From assembly GCA_034440635.1 (NCBI GenBank), contig JAOTON010000767.1, forward strand, positions 1,612,001 to 1,676,000: a stretch of DNA of 64,000 nt, given 5' to 3'. Shown one piece after another: positions 11,951 to 24,080 of this stretch. The notes under the pieces were generated by a model, which did not search any database, had not been told where the DNA came from, and saw only the letters and a list, made by a program, of their open reading frames with translations. Position 1 is the stretch's first letter. The number at the start of each line of letters is the position of its first letter. Both the position numbers and the translations under genes were made by a program. Origin of the DNA: Lepas anatifera. Taxonomy: Eukaryota > Arthropoda > Thecostraca > Lepadidae.

Positions 11951-13720
11951 AGTTGATTCCGTCTCCTAAGTCAATATGGTGCCTCTTCAGCTGATTAGGT
12001 GCCCCCTCAGCTGATTATTGATGTCTCCTTAGATAGCCTGGTGCCCCCCTGAGCTGGTTTGGTGGGCCCTGAGCCCACCTTGTGTCCCCTGAGCTGTTAT
12101 GTTGCTCCCTGAGCTGATTTAGGCTCCTGCCATAGTCCGGGGGCTGGAAGCTGATCTGAGCCCCCGAGCGGATCGATCTGGTGCCACCTGAGATGCAATA
12201 ATGCCCCTGAGTCGATATGGTACCTCCTGAGTCCATCTGGTGCCCTCTGAGCTAACCTGGTGCCTGAGCTAAGCTGACCTGGGCCTCCTTACGTGATTTA
12301 ATGAGCAGCTCTAAAGCCCTGGGCTGAGCTGGGCCCACAGAGGCTGATGAGGCTTGAGATTGTATGGGGCTCCTGAGCTGATTAAGTACCTCCTGACTTG
12401 ATCTGGTATTCCCGAGCTGGTCGTGGACCACTGATCTGATTGTTTGTACCCTAAGCTAATCTGGTGCCCTATGGGCATCTGGTGTCCCCTGAGCAGCTCT
12501 GGGGCTTTTGAACTGATTGGGCCCCGAGCTGGTGAGGGATCCCTGAGCTGATTTAGTACCCCTGACTGAACTTGCCCCCTGAGCTGATCGATCTGGTGCA
12601 CCCTGAGCAGATATACTGCCCCCTGAACTTAACTAATGCCCCCTGAGTCGATCTGGTGCCTGCTGAGTCATCAGTGTGTCTCCTGAGCCCATCTGATTCC
12701 CTCTGAGCTAGTCTGGTGCTACATTGCTAGTATGGTGCCCTTTAAGCTGACCTGGACCTCCTGGTGTGATTACGTGATTTCCTGAGCAGCTCCCAGGCCC
12801 TGGGCTGAGCTGGGCCCACAGGGGTTGGTGAGGGCCCCTGAGATGGTATGGGGCTCCTCAGCTGATTAAGTGCCTCCTGACTTGATCTGGTATTCCCGAG
12901 CTGATCTGGGCCCCGAGCTGGTCGGGGACCACTGATCTGATTATTTGTCCCCGAGGCTGATCTGGTGCCCTATGGGCCGATCTGGTGTTCCCCTGAGCAG
13001 CTCTGGGGCTTTTGAACTGCTTGGGCCCCGAGCTGGTGAGGGATTCCTGAGCTGATTTAGTGGCCCTGACTTGATCCTGTCCCCTGACCTGACTTGAGGC
13101 CCCTGAACTGATCTGGGGCCCCAAGAGCTGATCTGGGGCCCAAGAGTGGGTCTAGGTTCTGAGTGTACCCTGAGCTGGTCTGGGCGCTGAGCTTGTGAGA
13201 GCCCCTAAGTTGGCTTGAGGTCCCCTGAGGTGATCTGGCACCTTAAACTGTTCTGGGGCTTCTTGAACTGGTTTAAGGCCCTATGAGCCTATCTGTGGCC
13301 CATGAGCTAGTCTGATGACCACATCTCTGGGACCAATGAGCTAGTCTAGTCCCTGGGTGAAGAATGAGTTGCTCTGTGGCCTGATCTACATCAGGGGCCC
13401 CTGAGGTGGTCTTGAATAGACAGATAATAATAACACAGGGCCAACTCCCATCATTTCGGGGCGGGTTCACTTAGCTAGTTTAGTCCCTGGAGGCACAACT
13501 GGGGGATGGGGGAAGCTGCTCTGGGGGCCTCTGATCCACATTTGGGGGCCCCAGAGCTGGTCTTGAATAGATGGGGAATAAGAACACAATGGAAACTCCC
13601 CTTGTAAAACGGAGCTAACCAGGAATGAGGAATCTCTAAAACGGCTTGTGATACCTAGGCACCCCAGGTTATATAAATTGCTTATTATATTGGTGGATTC
13701 TGGGAAGGGATGATAAAAAG
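11700..13720 (+). repeat. Degenerate ~20-bp phrase array
   Basis: Around 100 loosely conserved repeats of the form gccccctgagctgatctggt, varied in almost every position and irregular in spacing. They also occur inside the ~550-bp modules upstream. A larger near-duplicate is visible: the block at 12280-12560 resembles 12770-13060, with matching words such as ggggcttttgaactg and gggccccgagctggt. Confidence 0.8.
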
Positions 13721-14418
13721 GCATGTGCCCCTGAGCTCAGAGCACAGTCCCCTAAACCAGGATTTCTACAAATTAATTTAAATGAAGAACTAGTTGTTAC
13801 AATTTTCAGCCCTGTCACACCATCCCCATCTAAACCACCGGCCTGTTCACCTTTTGTTTACTCTTAACTGGGACCGATCCTTGAGAATATGGAACTTAAT
13901 AAACGAGTTCAAAAGGTATCTCCCAAATTTTTCCGGCAGCAAAAATGTGTTCTTCCAAAGACACTATGCCACTCCTCGTCCCACGGCGATTGTGGGAGGC
14001 AAGGAACTTAATCCGTGTTCAGCCAGGGCTCACTCGTCACGACAAAACCAGTGGGCATAACAAAAAAATTGTCGACTCCAATATGCCTTAACCTGCAGAT
14101 TGTAACAGATATCACATGCTCCGCTGATGTTAAGTATTTGCATTAGTTGGCTGTCCTTAAATCTATCCCAAAAAAGTAGTGTTTTGGCTACTTCCATGGC
14201 ATTTTGGTGATATTTTGTTCCTTTTTTCGGTTTTAATCGAATTTTCGTTCTCCGTCAATGATTTCTTTGCATTTTTATTGAACCAAAGATGCCCAAAAAA
14301 TGATATAAACAAAGATATAGTAAGTTTTTTAGGTTACGTTAAAAAGTGCCTTTTTTTCCCCGGGGTGCCCCTCAAAGTTGGTGTGCCCCCCCATACGAAA
14401 GCTCTGGCTGCGCCCCTG

Positions 14419-14520
14419 GTAGGCCGAATCATATTTGACCCCACCAGCGGTAACAGTTTTACCACCCTTCCCTTCATCTTGGAAAAAGTTACTGCGCCTA
14501 TCTCTAAAGCATCTCAGAAG
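14419..14520 (+). repeat. Right part of the split dispersed repeat, with right target-site duplication
   Basis: GTAGGCCG at 14419-14426 is the second copy of the target duplication. The sequence then continues with atcatatttgaccccacc, which matches 62485 onward, and further matching words such as cttggaaaaagtt. Confidence 0.8.
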
Positions 14521-14899
14521 CCAGCCAGAACAGAAAAGAAAGTTGAGCATTCTACGATCAGATGCTGCCTTGAGCTGTATGATTTCGATCAGAGGAGTCG
14601 CCACAGGGAGAAGAGGCTTGGGGTCTGGACTCCGGCCCTGAAACAGTGGCACGCACCCCCTCTATTTCCAGTCCATTTGCAATTCGATCCATATTTCTAA
14701 GCGACTTTTTGCATTGCCATTGACTGAGTGCAGAATTAAAGAAAAAATAATTTCACTAAAGAGGAGTCCCTTATGCACCTTGTATACTATTCAGCATACC
14801 AAATTTTTCACTGTCTTTTGGTTAAATGAGCATGAGGAAAATTGATCATAGATGGCTGGATATACTGCTATAGATTGATAGGTTGCTGTCACTCCCCTT

Positions 14900-15096
14900 C
14901 ATGGGCGTATCCACGAGCAACTTTTGGAGGGAGCCAAGCCTGTTTTTTGGGGGAGGGGGCTAAATCGAGACAAAAATCTCGGAATCATGGCATTTAAGAG
15001 AAATCGTCAAAATTTGGTTCTTTGTGGGGGCAAAAGATGATATTTTAGGCTTTGGTGGGGACCACGGCCCCTTTGGCCCCCTTGGATCCGCCAGTG
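14900..15096. mobile_element. Candidate short hAT-like MITE
   Basis: The left edge reads CATGGGCGTATCCACGAG and the right edge GGATCCGCCAGTG, resembling the CAGTGGCGGATCC ends common in short hAT-like elements. Flanking 8-mers are similar but not identical (ctcccctt and ctccctcc). It has no coding capacity. The call depends on the end motifs. Confidence 0.45.
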
Positions 15097-15099
15097 CTC

Positions 15100-15700
15100 C
15101 CTCCCCTCCCCCGCACACGCTAAACAAGTCGTGGCGATAACCTGGTGCTGGATGGCGCTTCAATATGAAAGAAACACGGTGCAGCATAGGCGAACTCATT
15201 TCTCGAAAAAGGGCATCAGTATAATTTCACGAAAAACATAAAAAGCAACGTAAAACAGCTGACGCGATTTCCACACAGCACAGCTTTTCACTCTATCGCG
15301 AGTACTATGTAGGCATCACGTTAGCTCCCTGCGGGATTTTTAACAGTGCACGTATTTAACTGTGCCATGAAGCGGTGGGGCTGACACGTTACGACACGGT
15401 ATTGGCAGGCGGGCGCTGGCCATCTCCCGGCGTGCGGTCAGCCGTGCACGCTCAGTATTCAGCCGGTGCCAGTGGACCGGTCCCCCCTCCTCCCCACCCC
15501 TCCTCCGTTGAGTAATGGGCAGGTAGCTCTTCATGTCATCTTCGTGGGAGCGTCCCAGTTGCACCATCGCACGGGGCTGGGCCGGGGTCGGCGATGGGCT
15601 GGTCACCCTCACCACTCCCCCAGGTCAGCCAGACAGGCCACGCCCCTACCCCAGGGACAGGTCACGTCAGATGTCTTTTTGGTTTTGTTGGGAGGCGAAT
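15100..15700. other. No gene recognised; CpG-rich at 15340-15640
   Basis: A GC-rich patch with short open frames on both strands and no domain. It leads into the minisatellite starting at about 15705. Confidence 0.4.
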
Positions 15701-15704
15701 GGCG

Positions 15705-15945
15705 ACCTGAAACGGTTAAACTGGTGAGTAAACAGCTTTGCAGTTAGAATAAATCGATCTGAAACAGCTTAAGTCAGTGAGTAAGCAGTCAGACGGTTAG
15801 AATAAGCCGACCCGAAACGGCTGATTTTGAGTAAACCGCCGACGGTTAGAATAAGCCGACCCGAAACGGCTAAAGTTAGTGAATAAAGATCCCCGCGGTT
15901 CAAATAAACCGACCCAAAGCGGTTGGGTTGGCGAGTAAACAGCCA
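15705..15945 (+). repeat. ~55-60-bp minisatellite, about 4-5 diverged copies
   Basis: Units share the words cggttagaataagccgaccc, gaaacggct and gtgagtaaac. The unit length drifts through small indels, and the central units at 15790-15880 are most alike. No open frame with a domain crosses it. Confidence 0.8.
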
Positions 15946-15949
15946 CAGA

Positions 15950-18900
15950 AGGATCAAATATCCACACTCAAATTGTTGTCAGGATAGGCGGCGTTCTTGT
16001 TTTTGCATCTGATGAACATAAAATAAATGTTTTGGATTCACAGCTGCATTTATGAACCAATAAAGACCAATCAGTCGAAACTTAGCAGCGCAATTGTGAC
16101 CGTAGAGCTGAAATGTCACCATGGAGATTCTTTAGAGATACACATTGTAAATGTGAAAACAACGAAAATGTGATTAATCCCAAGACTAAACAATATCGTG
16201 TTTTAATGATTTCTTCAATAATATCGGGCCCTTAATCAAGCTCAGTAACCACATTCGGTATGAACAAATGCACAAATTTCTGTTGAAATTCCTCGGGTTT
16301 GAAATATTCTCTGATTCCTCATAAATTACCCTCAAAGTCCTATAGCTACATCATAACTGTTGTGAGCTTTGTTAACGATTTTTTTGTGCTCGAGTTCATA
16401 GAAAGAATAATATGTTACCTGTGTTTCACTCCAAAAACATTGTTTCCAGGCCTGGTTTGAAGCTAACATTTCGTGGACAGATAATCGTTATATTTCTGCG
16501 ACAATTTATTTCACTATTTTTATGAACATTCCCCTTAATCAACGAATATCAATTTTCAAAACAGAATACAGCTACATTTGCAGACGATGAGACTAGTAAA
16601 ACTATCAGCATAGAACCCGTTATACTTCGTTAACAACTTTTGCCGGAAAAACTCGCGAACTATTCCTTTTAAAAATACTTTGATGATCGGCGTGGTGACA
16701 CTGTTCTTGCTCTCCGGTGTCACATGTTGCGGGCGCCGGTCGGCACTAGAGGTCAGCACGGACTACACTTAAACATCCAGCCCATTGCAGTAGACTTCAC
16801 TTCAATGTTATCTTGTCCCATTTTGTCCCGGAAAATGTATAAAATGTGTTCCCGTCCCAACCCGTTTCATTTTTTTATGTTAATTGTTTTCTGAAAAGAA
16901 AATCGCATCGTCCTGAATCAAACCTGAAGCCAGAGGTGCAGAAAGTATACTGGCTGTCACAAACTCAATGCGACATATGCCTCCTCTGTCACACAAAGCT
17001 GGAAATGATAATTTTATACTTGAATACTATTTCAATATGCTGAATGTCATCTACCTGTTCTTACTTTTTGCAACTGACAAGGTTCAAGCACCAAGCCATT
17101 ACCGCATGAAAGTATTAAACTGTGTTTTATTTTTGATCATGTTTACGTTTTGGAAGGAAAATTTCCAATTATGGATATTGTTTTCAGTGCTGGGATCATA
17201 ATTATTATTGGCAACTCTGACTGCAGTTTCCCCAATGACATGCATTTCGCTTTTGAAGAGTTTCCATTTTTGGAAGGCGTGTTTCCAATTATGGTACATT
17301 TCCCATGATTAAATGTGGCAATTATCATGAAAATTATTATTGGAAACTAATCTATAAATGGGAGCGTACACCTACACACAATTGGGAACCCTGATCACAG
17401 CTTCCCCCCATCCCCACTGAACTTCCATCCACATATCAACAAAAGGGACAAAAATGTCAATGTCAACATAGGATTTGGATCTACCTAAAATGTGTTGGTA
17501 AGTGGACCTTAGGTAGCATTTTTATAGCCAGATCAAATGCTTAAAATTTCCCCAACACCTGATTATCACCTGCCTGGTCGTTCCTTCTTGCAGTAAAAAC
17601 TCTGAGGCAGCTACCTGCATAGATGTAAAATTATGTCTATTGGCCTAATAGGTACAGAGGTATTGGAAGTCTCATACCAAAGAAAGATCCAGTGTATAAG
17701 TCAAAATCCTGCTTTAACTCCAGGCGTTCAGGTCCTGTGTGTTGCTTACTACCACTGGTAGTAGCAACACACCCCAACCAGCGTTTTTCAAAGTCTCTTT
17801 CTTCTGAGATTTTCTGTGATTTTCTGAGATGAGAAGGGGGTCTACTAGGCCCCTCTAGTGCACGTTAGTGCCAGGCCCCTCTCCAGTGTGTGTTTTAACA
17901 CTTTGTGGAGGACTGCATTGGCCACATTTGCTATCTGTACAATATTGACATGATAATTTGATCATGAAACCTCACCTGAATTACTGTTGTTGCCAGTCTG
18001 CTGCTGGCGCCAACTCTCCCAACTTCCTCCAGCTCCAAATCTACCTAACCAATCTTGATCTAGGGCACAAATAAGGTAAGGCACAAGCAAGTTAAGGAAT
18101 GAAAACCAAGTTTGATGTGTGAAAGTGCATCAGAATCAAAGTAGCCTACATTCATCTTAGATTAGCCATGGGCAGCACTATTTATTCAGCTAGTTTTAGC
18201 CTGCACCTATCTCAGATATACTTAATAAATATGCCTCAACGAGTAGCTTCCCACTTGTTCAAATTTTTTGGAGGCTCTACATCACACAAACATTGCGAAC
18301 TTGTGTTGTCGCTGTTGCGTTGTTTAGGTAGAATTGCTGCCCAGCTATGTTTTTTCTTTCACTCATTTAGTACTTTTCCTAGTAGCTTTTAGGCGTACTT
18401 GATACTAAATTCAAAGAAATAGGGACCGCTAAATCGAAGATACTCAAACTTTAAATATTATTTAACCTGACAAAATGGACAGAAAAGTACTTGATAACGT
18501 ATCTGCGTTATCTTTAATGCCTTAAATATGCCCACAATCATGTATTTTCGAAAAATTGACTGTCACATTTCCGGCATCTAGGCGGCAACTTTCTGGCAAC
18601 TACTAACAATCGGCGCCATTGGGCTGCATGTTAAAATCTGGCAACTGTGACAGCGGTTTCCGGGTTTTCTGCAGCGGGGTCTCTCGTTTTAGTAGAAACT
18701 GAACACAGTACCAATATTGTACCGTGATTGTACCACTGATGGTACGCTGTGCAATTGAAGAACAGAGTTGCTAATTAAAATATTCGCTACACGCTTCATT
18801 CTGTATTTCGAAAATGTGTGGTTTGATTTTGAACCATACTGTCACGATCCTATTTTGTCACACTTATGACCTCAACTATTAAAGTGTCCAACTCCAGTGC
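15950..18900. other. AT-rich stretch without a recognised gene
   Basis: About 3 kb of AT-rich DNA. A loose internal duplication at 17145-17300 repeats ttccaattatgg. A long imperfect palindrome lies at 17737-17772. No exon, RNA gene or bounded mobile element could be supported. Confidence 0.5.
17737..17772. repeat. Imperfect palindrome / hairpin
   Basis: The left arm gtgttgcttactacc pairs with the right arm ggtagtagcaacac around a short centre, with one unpaired base in the stem. Confidence 0.7.
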
Positions 18901-20400
18901 CGAGTTGGCAAGTTTCACTCCTGAAGCACTTCGTCCCATCCCGTCCTTTTTCGTTCCGTTCCATCCTCCGTTCCATTTTCCGTCCCATGCAGAGCTCTGT
19001 GCGGCACGGTGTCCCGCCGAGACGCCGATCCCGTTGCTCTTCATTATCAGGTTATCAGGCCCATCCCCGGCGGGGAACCCGCGACGCATCCAGGCACGAG
19101 CGTGTAACACGCCGGCCACACTGTCGAGAAAGTGAAACAGGGCAGAGGGAGCGAGGAGCAGGCCGCCGGATCACTCTGACCGGGCCAGCCTCAAGATGGG
19201 TGGCAACGCTGTAGAGATGTCGTTAGCGTTGATCGGTCTGAGATTATGGTGAAGTGCGTGGAGAGCCGGCGATGACTATCGCCGCGTCAGCCTCCCCGCC
19301 GAGTTAAATCGGAACGAATGACGGCCACCACCGCGCCGTCCTGTTTTGGTTGCCGCCCTGACCTGCACAAGCTACAATCAGCTCTCTGGGAGCGCCGCAG
19401 GCGAGCTTCGACCAGGCACAATTGCGACCGAGTGTGTCATGTCTTCTCAGAGATGGCGGCAAAAAGGATGGGCTGCCATCTCCGCCCTCAGTGCCGGCTT
19501 TCTCCGCCGCCCCCGCCCGGAGACGCGCCCCGCCGCCGCCCCGACCCCGACCCGGCCGCCGGGGGCGCGGCGGCAGCGGCAGCAATAGTCCGACACGTCA
19601 GCAGACCACGCCGCTGCTTTTGTTCTTTGTCGTCGCCGGAGTCGGCCCTCTTCAGCGGCCGCTGATTGCAACTGGGCCTCTCCTCACGAGGCGAACCACC
19701 CGCCAGAGAGAAGAATGAAACAGCGATCCGCACGAGCGCGCCAGAAAGCCGGGGCGGGGCGGCGTTTTTGCCCGGGCGGCGCGGGTCATTATGGCGCAGT
19801 GACCCCCGCCCTGGCGAGCCTCAGCCTGGGACTCCTCCTTGGCCTGGGGCGGCGGCGGCGGAGGCTCGGCCGGCGCCGCCCCGGTTCATTATGATGGTAA
19901 AACTGAAGCGCGACTCCGGCCGGTGGTGACAGACGATACTCCGCCAGTTTGGGAATAAAGACCCAGGAACACTGAGCACGGCATTCCAATGCTGCGAGCG
20001 TGCAGCCAGTCCTCTGTTACCCCGGCAGTGCTTTGCAGCGTGAGCCGGAGCCCCCTGCATCGGTGGAACCGGGTGCGGCGCCGGTGAGGGAATGCCGGCG
20101 TTTCTGGCACCGCTAGGAGTGGCTCTGGCGACGGAGGCCCGTGGGCGGCGACTTCCGGCGCACCGCGCCCCGCAGCAGCCGCGTCTTCGTCGCATTGTGG
20201 CAGAGCCGGCGCAGTGTGAGTCACCTCCCTGTGACGCTCTGCCTGACCTCTGCCTGTGGTGGACTGCTGCCCCTCTCCGGTCCGGCGGGGCAGCGACACG
20301 TCCGCTTCTGGGCTGTGAGCTGTTTGGGAGAAACCACAACCGCAGTCACCGGTGGTGCTGCTGTTGTGTCCGTTTCTTCCCCGTGAACGTGACGCTTTGA
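18900..20400. promoter_or_regulatory. Large CpG-rich island, probable promoter region
   Basis: The largest CpG-rich block in the window, about 1.5 kb, between AT-rich flanks. It includes AGATGGCGGC at 19451-19460, a YY1-type motif that in animals often sits at or just after transcription starts. Open frames on both strands up to 187 residues are rich in Arg, Pro, Ala and Gly and have no recognisable domain, as expected from composition. It is plausibly the 5' end of a host gene, but direction and exon edges cannot be set by eye. Confidence 0.4.
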
Positions 20401-20449
20401 CCGACGAATAGTTCTGCTGATGCTCATGGAGCTGGTATATCTGACCATT

Positions 20450-21035
20450 CATGTTGACCTGCTCACATCAACTAAAACATGATTTTTGTACACAAATCAC
20501 CACATGTGTTCATGTGTCGTAACAGTATTGCAAACTTCCACAAGAATTCAGCCTTTTTCACGAAAAAGCATCAACATATTTAATATCTCATGGAGAATGA
20601 AATCCATAAGACACTCAATGTGCTGGATTTATGAGCGGTTACATCGTTCAACATGAATTAAATCCAGCTACCCTATGTTGACATACTAGGTGCCCACATT
20701 TATCATTCCGCCCTTGCATGCGTGCTTACTAGCACCATCCCTTTCGTAACATCTCCTCAACCAGTAAATCCAGTATATCATTCATGCACCAGTGACCACT
20801 TTGAGCGCAGTCTCGTTGTATGCCTGTATGCATGGAGTCGAGGCGAGAAGAGCTTCTCACGTGCTGGGCTCTCCCCGCGGGAGCTACCGTGGCTGGTCGT
20901 GCGCGGTCCGAATCAACATACGCCGGTCCGGTCTCGGGCCTGAGGTTCGTGAGTGCTTGCAGTGCAATGAATATGGTGAAGGTAAATGGTGTTATCGAGT
21001 GGAACATTTAAAAACACTTCAGCTGTCGGTGACAT
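20450..21035. other. No gene recognised
   Basis: AT-leaning DNA between the CpG-rich island and the next AGGTCA element, with a short GC-rich patch at 20830-20945. Confidence 0.4.
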
Positions 21036-21039
21036 TTAA

Positions 21040-22057
21040 CCCTCGCCCCACCGGGGCGGGGACATCGATGGCCACCCCGTAATATTTTTTCGGGATAAGA
21101 GAAAACTACGAGGCGCAGCACCGTGGTTGAGGGCTCTATCTCTCACCCCATCATTTTCCCACCATTCCTAAAATTTTTACCCCGGGTCACCCAAGGTCAG
21201 GTCACCAGACAAGGTCAACCAAGGTCACCTCACTTAAACTTTAAAGCTCTACAAAAGCTACATTTCTTAGTCGATCAATTTGAAACTTCCTACACTTCCT
21301 GAGCCCTCCAGGATCTACAGAATGAATATCCGTGATTTTTTTATTTGGTGACCTGATGTCAGGTCACGAGGTGACCTTTCCCATTGAAGAAGCATGGAAA
21401 AGCTGTTTTATGATCTAGAAGTCACAAAAACGATTGCAAATGCTCAGCTTGCTCAGAAAAGCGCTGTTGGACACCCTTTCACGGATCCCAGGGGCCATAT
21501 TTGCCCTTTGACCTCTGCGAGGTCATCCAAGGTCACCAGGGGTAAACAAGCATGTCAACAACAACTTTTGACCTATTTAAGCTAGAGCGCTGAATCAAAC
21601 ATAATCGTGTATGTCTCGTCCCTGGCTTTCGTTCCATATACAGCAAGGTCACTTTCTGGCCTTTCGTGACCTCAGGTCATATTAGATCACGAGGTGACCT
21701 CTGGAGGTCAAACCACTGACGGGACGTCCCAAATAGCGGAAAAAGGTCTGGCATTTTCCTATCAAATGTACCTTACCAGATCTCAATAGCTCTAATGGCA
21801 TAAGAGTTATGCCCAGTTTTCTTAAGCATTGCATATTTGGGTGAAAATAGCCTCTCGTGACCTAAATTGACCTCTGGAAGTCAAAAAATTGACCTGAGCG
21901 CTTAAACATGTGAAGTAATTTCTTATTGAATTCACGCGACCGTTCTAATGCACTTTGCAGGTTTGCGTTAATTTCCATATTTTCGGAGTTAGAGTGGGGT
22001 CCATCGTTGGCCCCCGGTGAGGCGAAAGGTGCCGCCGGACCTCCGGCGGGACGCGGG
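21040..22057 (+). mobile_element. AGGTCA-rich piggyBac-like MITE, copy A2
   Basis: A 1018-bp element flanked by TTAA at 21036-21039 and 22058-22061. The left end reads CCCTCGCCCCACCGGGG and the right end closes with CGCGGG, giving short terminal inverted repeats. TTAA duplication with CCC-type ends is the piggyBac signature. It has no transposase; the interior is a dense run of AGGTCA/TGACCT hexamers. Subterminal hairpins around the centre ATCGAT (left) and a decayed version (right) remain. It is aligned along its length with the copies at 35536 and 43261, differing mainly by substitutions. Confidence 0.85.
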
Positions 22058-22061
22058 TTAA

Positions 22062-24080
22062 AGATGTCACCGAAAACATTTTTCAACAGAAAGAAAAACA
22101 AGAGAAAGAAAAACAAGAACAAAAGCACTACCTCTCAGGAGGAGAAAGATATAAGGGGAGAGAAGCAGGGAAGCGGTTTTTTAGAACGGTTATATATTGC
22201 GGCAAGAGTGAGAGCAGCACGAAAGTATAACAGTTGAGTCCAGGATTGCTGATCGGGGGGGGGGCATGGTCCGGGGGCGCCACTCTTGAACGGCAAAACC
22301 AGTCAGGTGGAAGCCAAATCCTGTCGTGGGAGCGCCGATGCTCACACTCTGGGGAGGTGAAAAGCAGCATTTCAGGGGCACAATCGACACTTAAGGAGAG
22401 TTAAGGGGCGACGTGATAATTTCAGAGATCACCGAGTGTTGATAAGGGGGAAGTGCCTTTTTGCCCCCGGTCCGCTATGGGAAGCATAATTAGAAATATG
22501 AAAACTTTGCTGGTAAGTGCAGTATTCGTTAGTGACCGGGAAAAATGTTTTCCACATACAACAAACATATTCTCTAGGTTTAATATACAATCTACCACAT
22601 GAATTACTCTACTATATGAAGCATTTAGAAAATAACTTTCGGGTGCAGAAACAAATCTACTACATCGTATCTAATAAACCAGCTAGCCTTTGTAACAGGA
22701 TTTCTCCCGTGCTCGATCTTACCGGTTTATGACTCATCTAGCGTAGTTCCTTCTTAGCGTTCTCCGGTCTGAAACACGCTCTAATGGGTTGAGCACACTC
22801 GGACGGGCGGTGTGGATACTGAAACGGCTCCGTATCTGATGTGCAGAGACCTGGCGGCGCCCCTTCCCGGATCCCCGTGGAGGTTGAACAGAGTCTGGTC
22901 TGGCCACCGTGAAGAGAGAGCAGCACAGGTTTGTAAATTATTTAGACTTGAGTGAATTTGCTTCATTGAAGGTTTTTGCTTGTTTCCCTCTGTCGGCATT
23001 TCAATGTCCATAATCTCAGACAGATTCTTGTCATCCCTGCTGCATGTTCCACTCATCGGTCCTGGTTTGTTTCGACCCATTTTGAATAGATGTGTAGCGC
23101 CTCTAGAATATTATGGTAGTCTACCTCCATGGTACAAATACTTTAGCGACACAGTATTTGACAGAAACTCGCAGAGTTTCGTGCTGTGCTTGACGATGCA
23201 AACTCTTCTTCAGAAGCCCCTTTGGTTTCAGTTGCGGAGCATCGCTAGGTTTGACTGGTGAGCCACTTGCAGTTTCTAAGAACCTCTGAAGCGCTCCGTG
23301 AGCTGGTCAGCAGAGAAATGATGATGAGAATGAGAGCAAGAGAAGAGACAAGTCACGACTGGATTAGTTTAAGAGCCTTCTGAGAGGCTGAGGGGCTTCT
23401 GGTTCAAGGAGTTCATCTGTTAGAGACTCCTTCGCATGAGATTCGCTGGTTATGATGCCCGGCACCCATTAGCCTGAGCGAACGTATCATAACTGGTTTG
23501 ATTCTTCCCCTTTAGGGTTTGCTGGAAACCGTTCAGCTCTACCACGCTGGAGCTTCCCTGCCAATTACAGTTTTACTAGGTACCCATGTAAATTGCTAAT
23601 TCTATGAGTATTAATCGGCTATATCAAGGAATGAGCTGCGGTCTGAGCCATTTTTAAGAAACAGGGACAGTGATTGCAACATCAGTCACTGTCTTTGTCG
23701 CTACATCAATCAGGTAAACACTACAGCATTCCCATTTGCAGTGATTTTTGTAGTATTTACGAAATATTCTTCCGATTTTCGGTCATTTGCAATCGCACAT
23801 TATCACGATAAACTCTTCAAATGCCTGAATGGGGCTCCAGACTAGAACGCAAGGACCAGAGCAGGAACTGCGAAGTCGCTCATTTACCATATAGATTATC
23901 TTTTAATGTATATCTGCTGCGCTTACAAATTTGCTCCCGCACTAAATACAACCCCCAGTACAATTATCTGGACCATTATGATAATGAATTTTGCTGCGTG
24001 AGAGAGAAACGGGGCCTGTTGCGAAACATCTCGGTGTAATGTGGGGTGTTTTGGCGACAACAGGCAATGATCTCCCGCTG
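22062..24080. other. No gene recognised
   Basis: About 2 kb of mixed sequence. A purine-rich run follows the element at 22078-22165. Open frames are short and lack domains. Confidence 0.45.

Larger units (their letters stand above)
10289..14418 (+). mobile_element. 4.1-kb non-autonomous hAT-type DNA transposon
   Basis: The ends are terminal inverted repeats: CAGGGGCGCAGCCAG at 10289-10303 and its exact complement ending at 14418. An 8-bp duplication GTAGGCCG flanks the element. TIRs beginning CAGGG with 8-bp duplications are typical of hAT elements. No transposase is recognisable. The left end is present three times in tandem (10289, 10865, 11398). The interior to about 13700 is a degenerate ~20-bp phrase around gccccctgagctgatctggt, and 13700-14340 is non-repetitive. 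It is inserted in another dispersed repeat whose empty form lies at 62463-62510. Mobility would need a hAT transposase supplied from elsewhere. Confidence 0.85.

Noticed and set aside
14179..14700. 173-residue open frame that could have been a hAT transposase fragment
   Set aside because: It crosses the right end of the hAT element into the flanking repeat and shows no transposase or dimerisation motif.
19821..20452. Minus-strand open frames of 172 and 187 residues
   Set aside because: Arg/Pro/Ala/Gly-rich, overlapping in different frames inside a CpG-rich island, with no recognisable domain.
21040..22057. CRISPR-like or satellite array because of repeated ggtcac words
   Set aside because: The hexamers are irregularly spaced, lie inside a ~1-kb unit with defined ends and TTAA flanks, and the window is eukaryotic.
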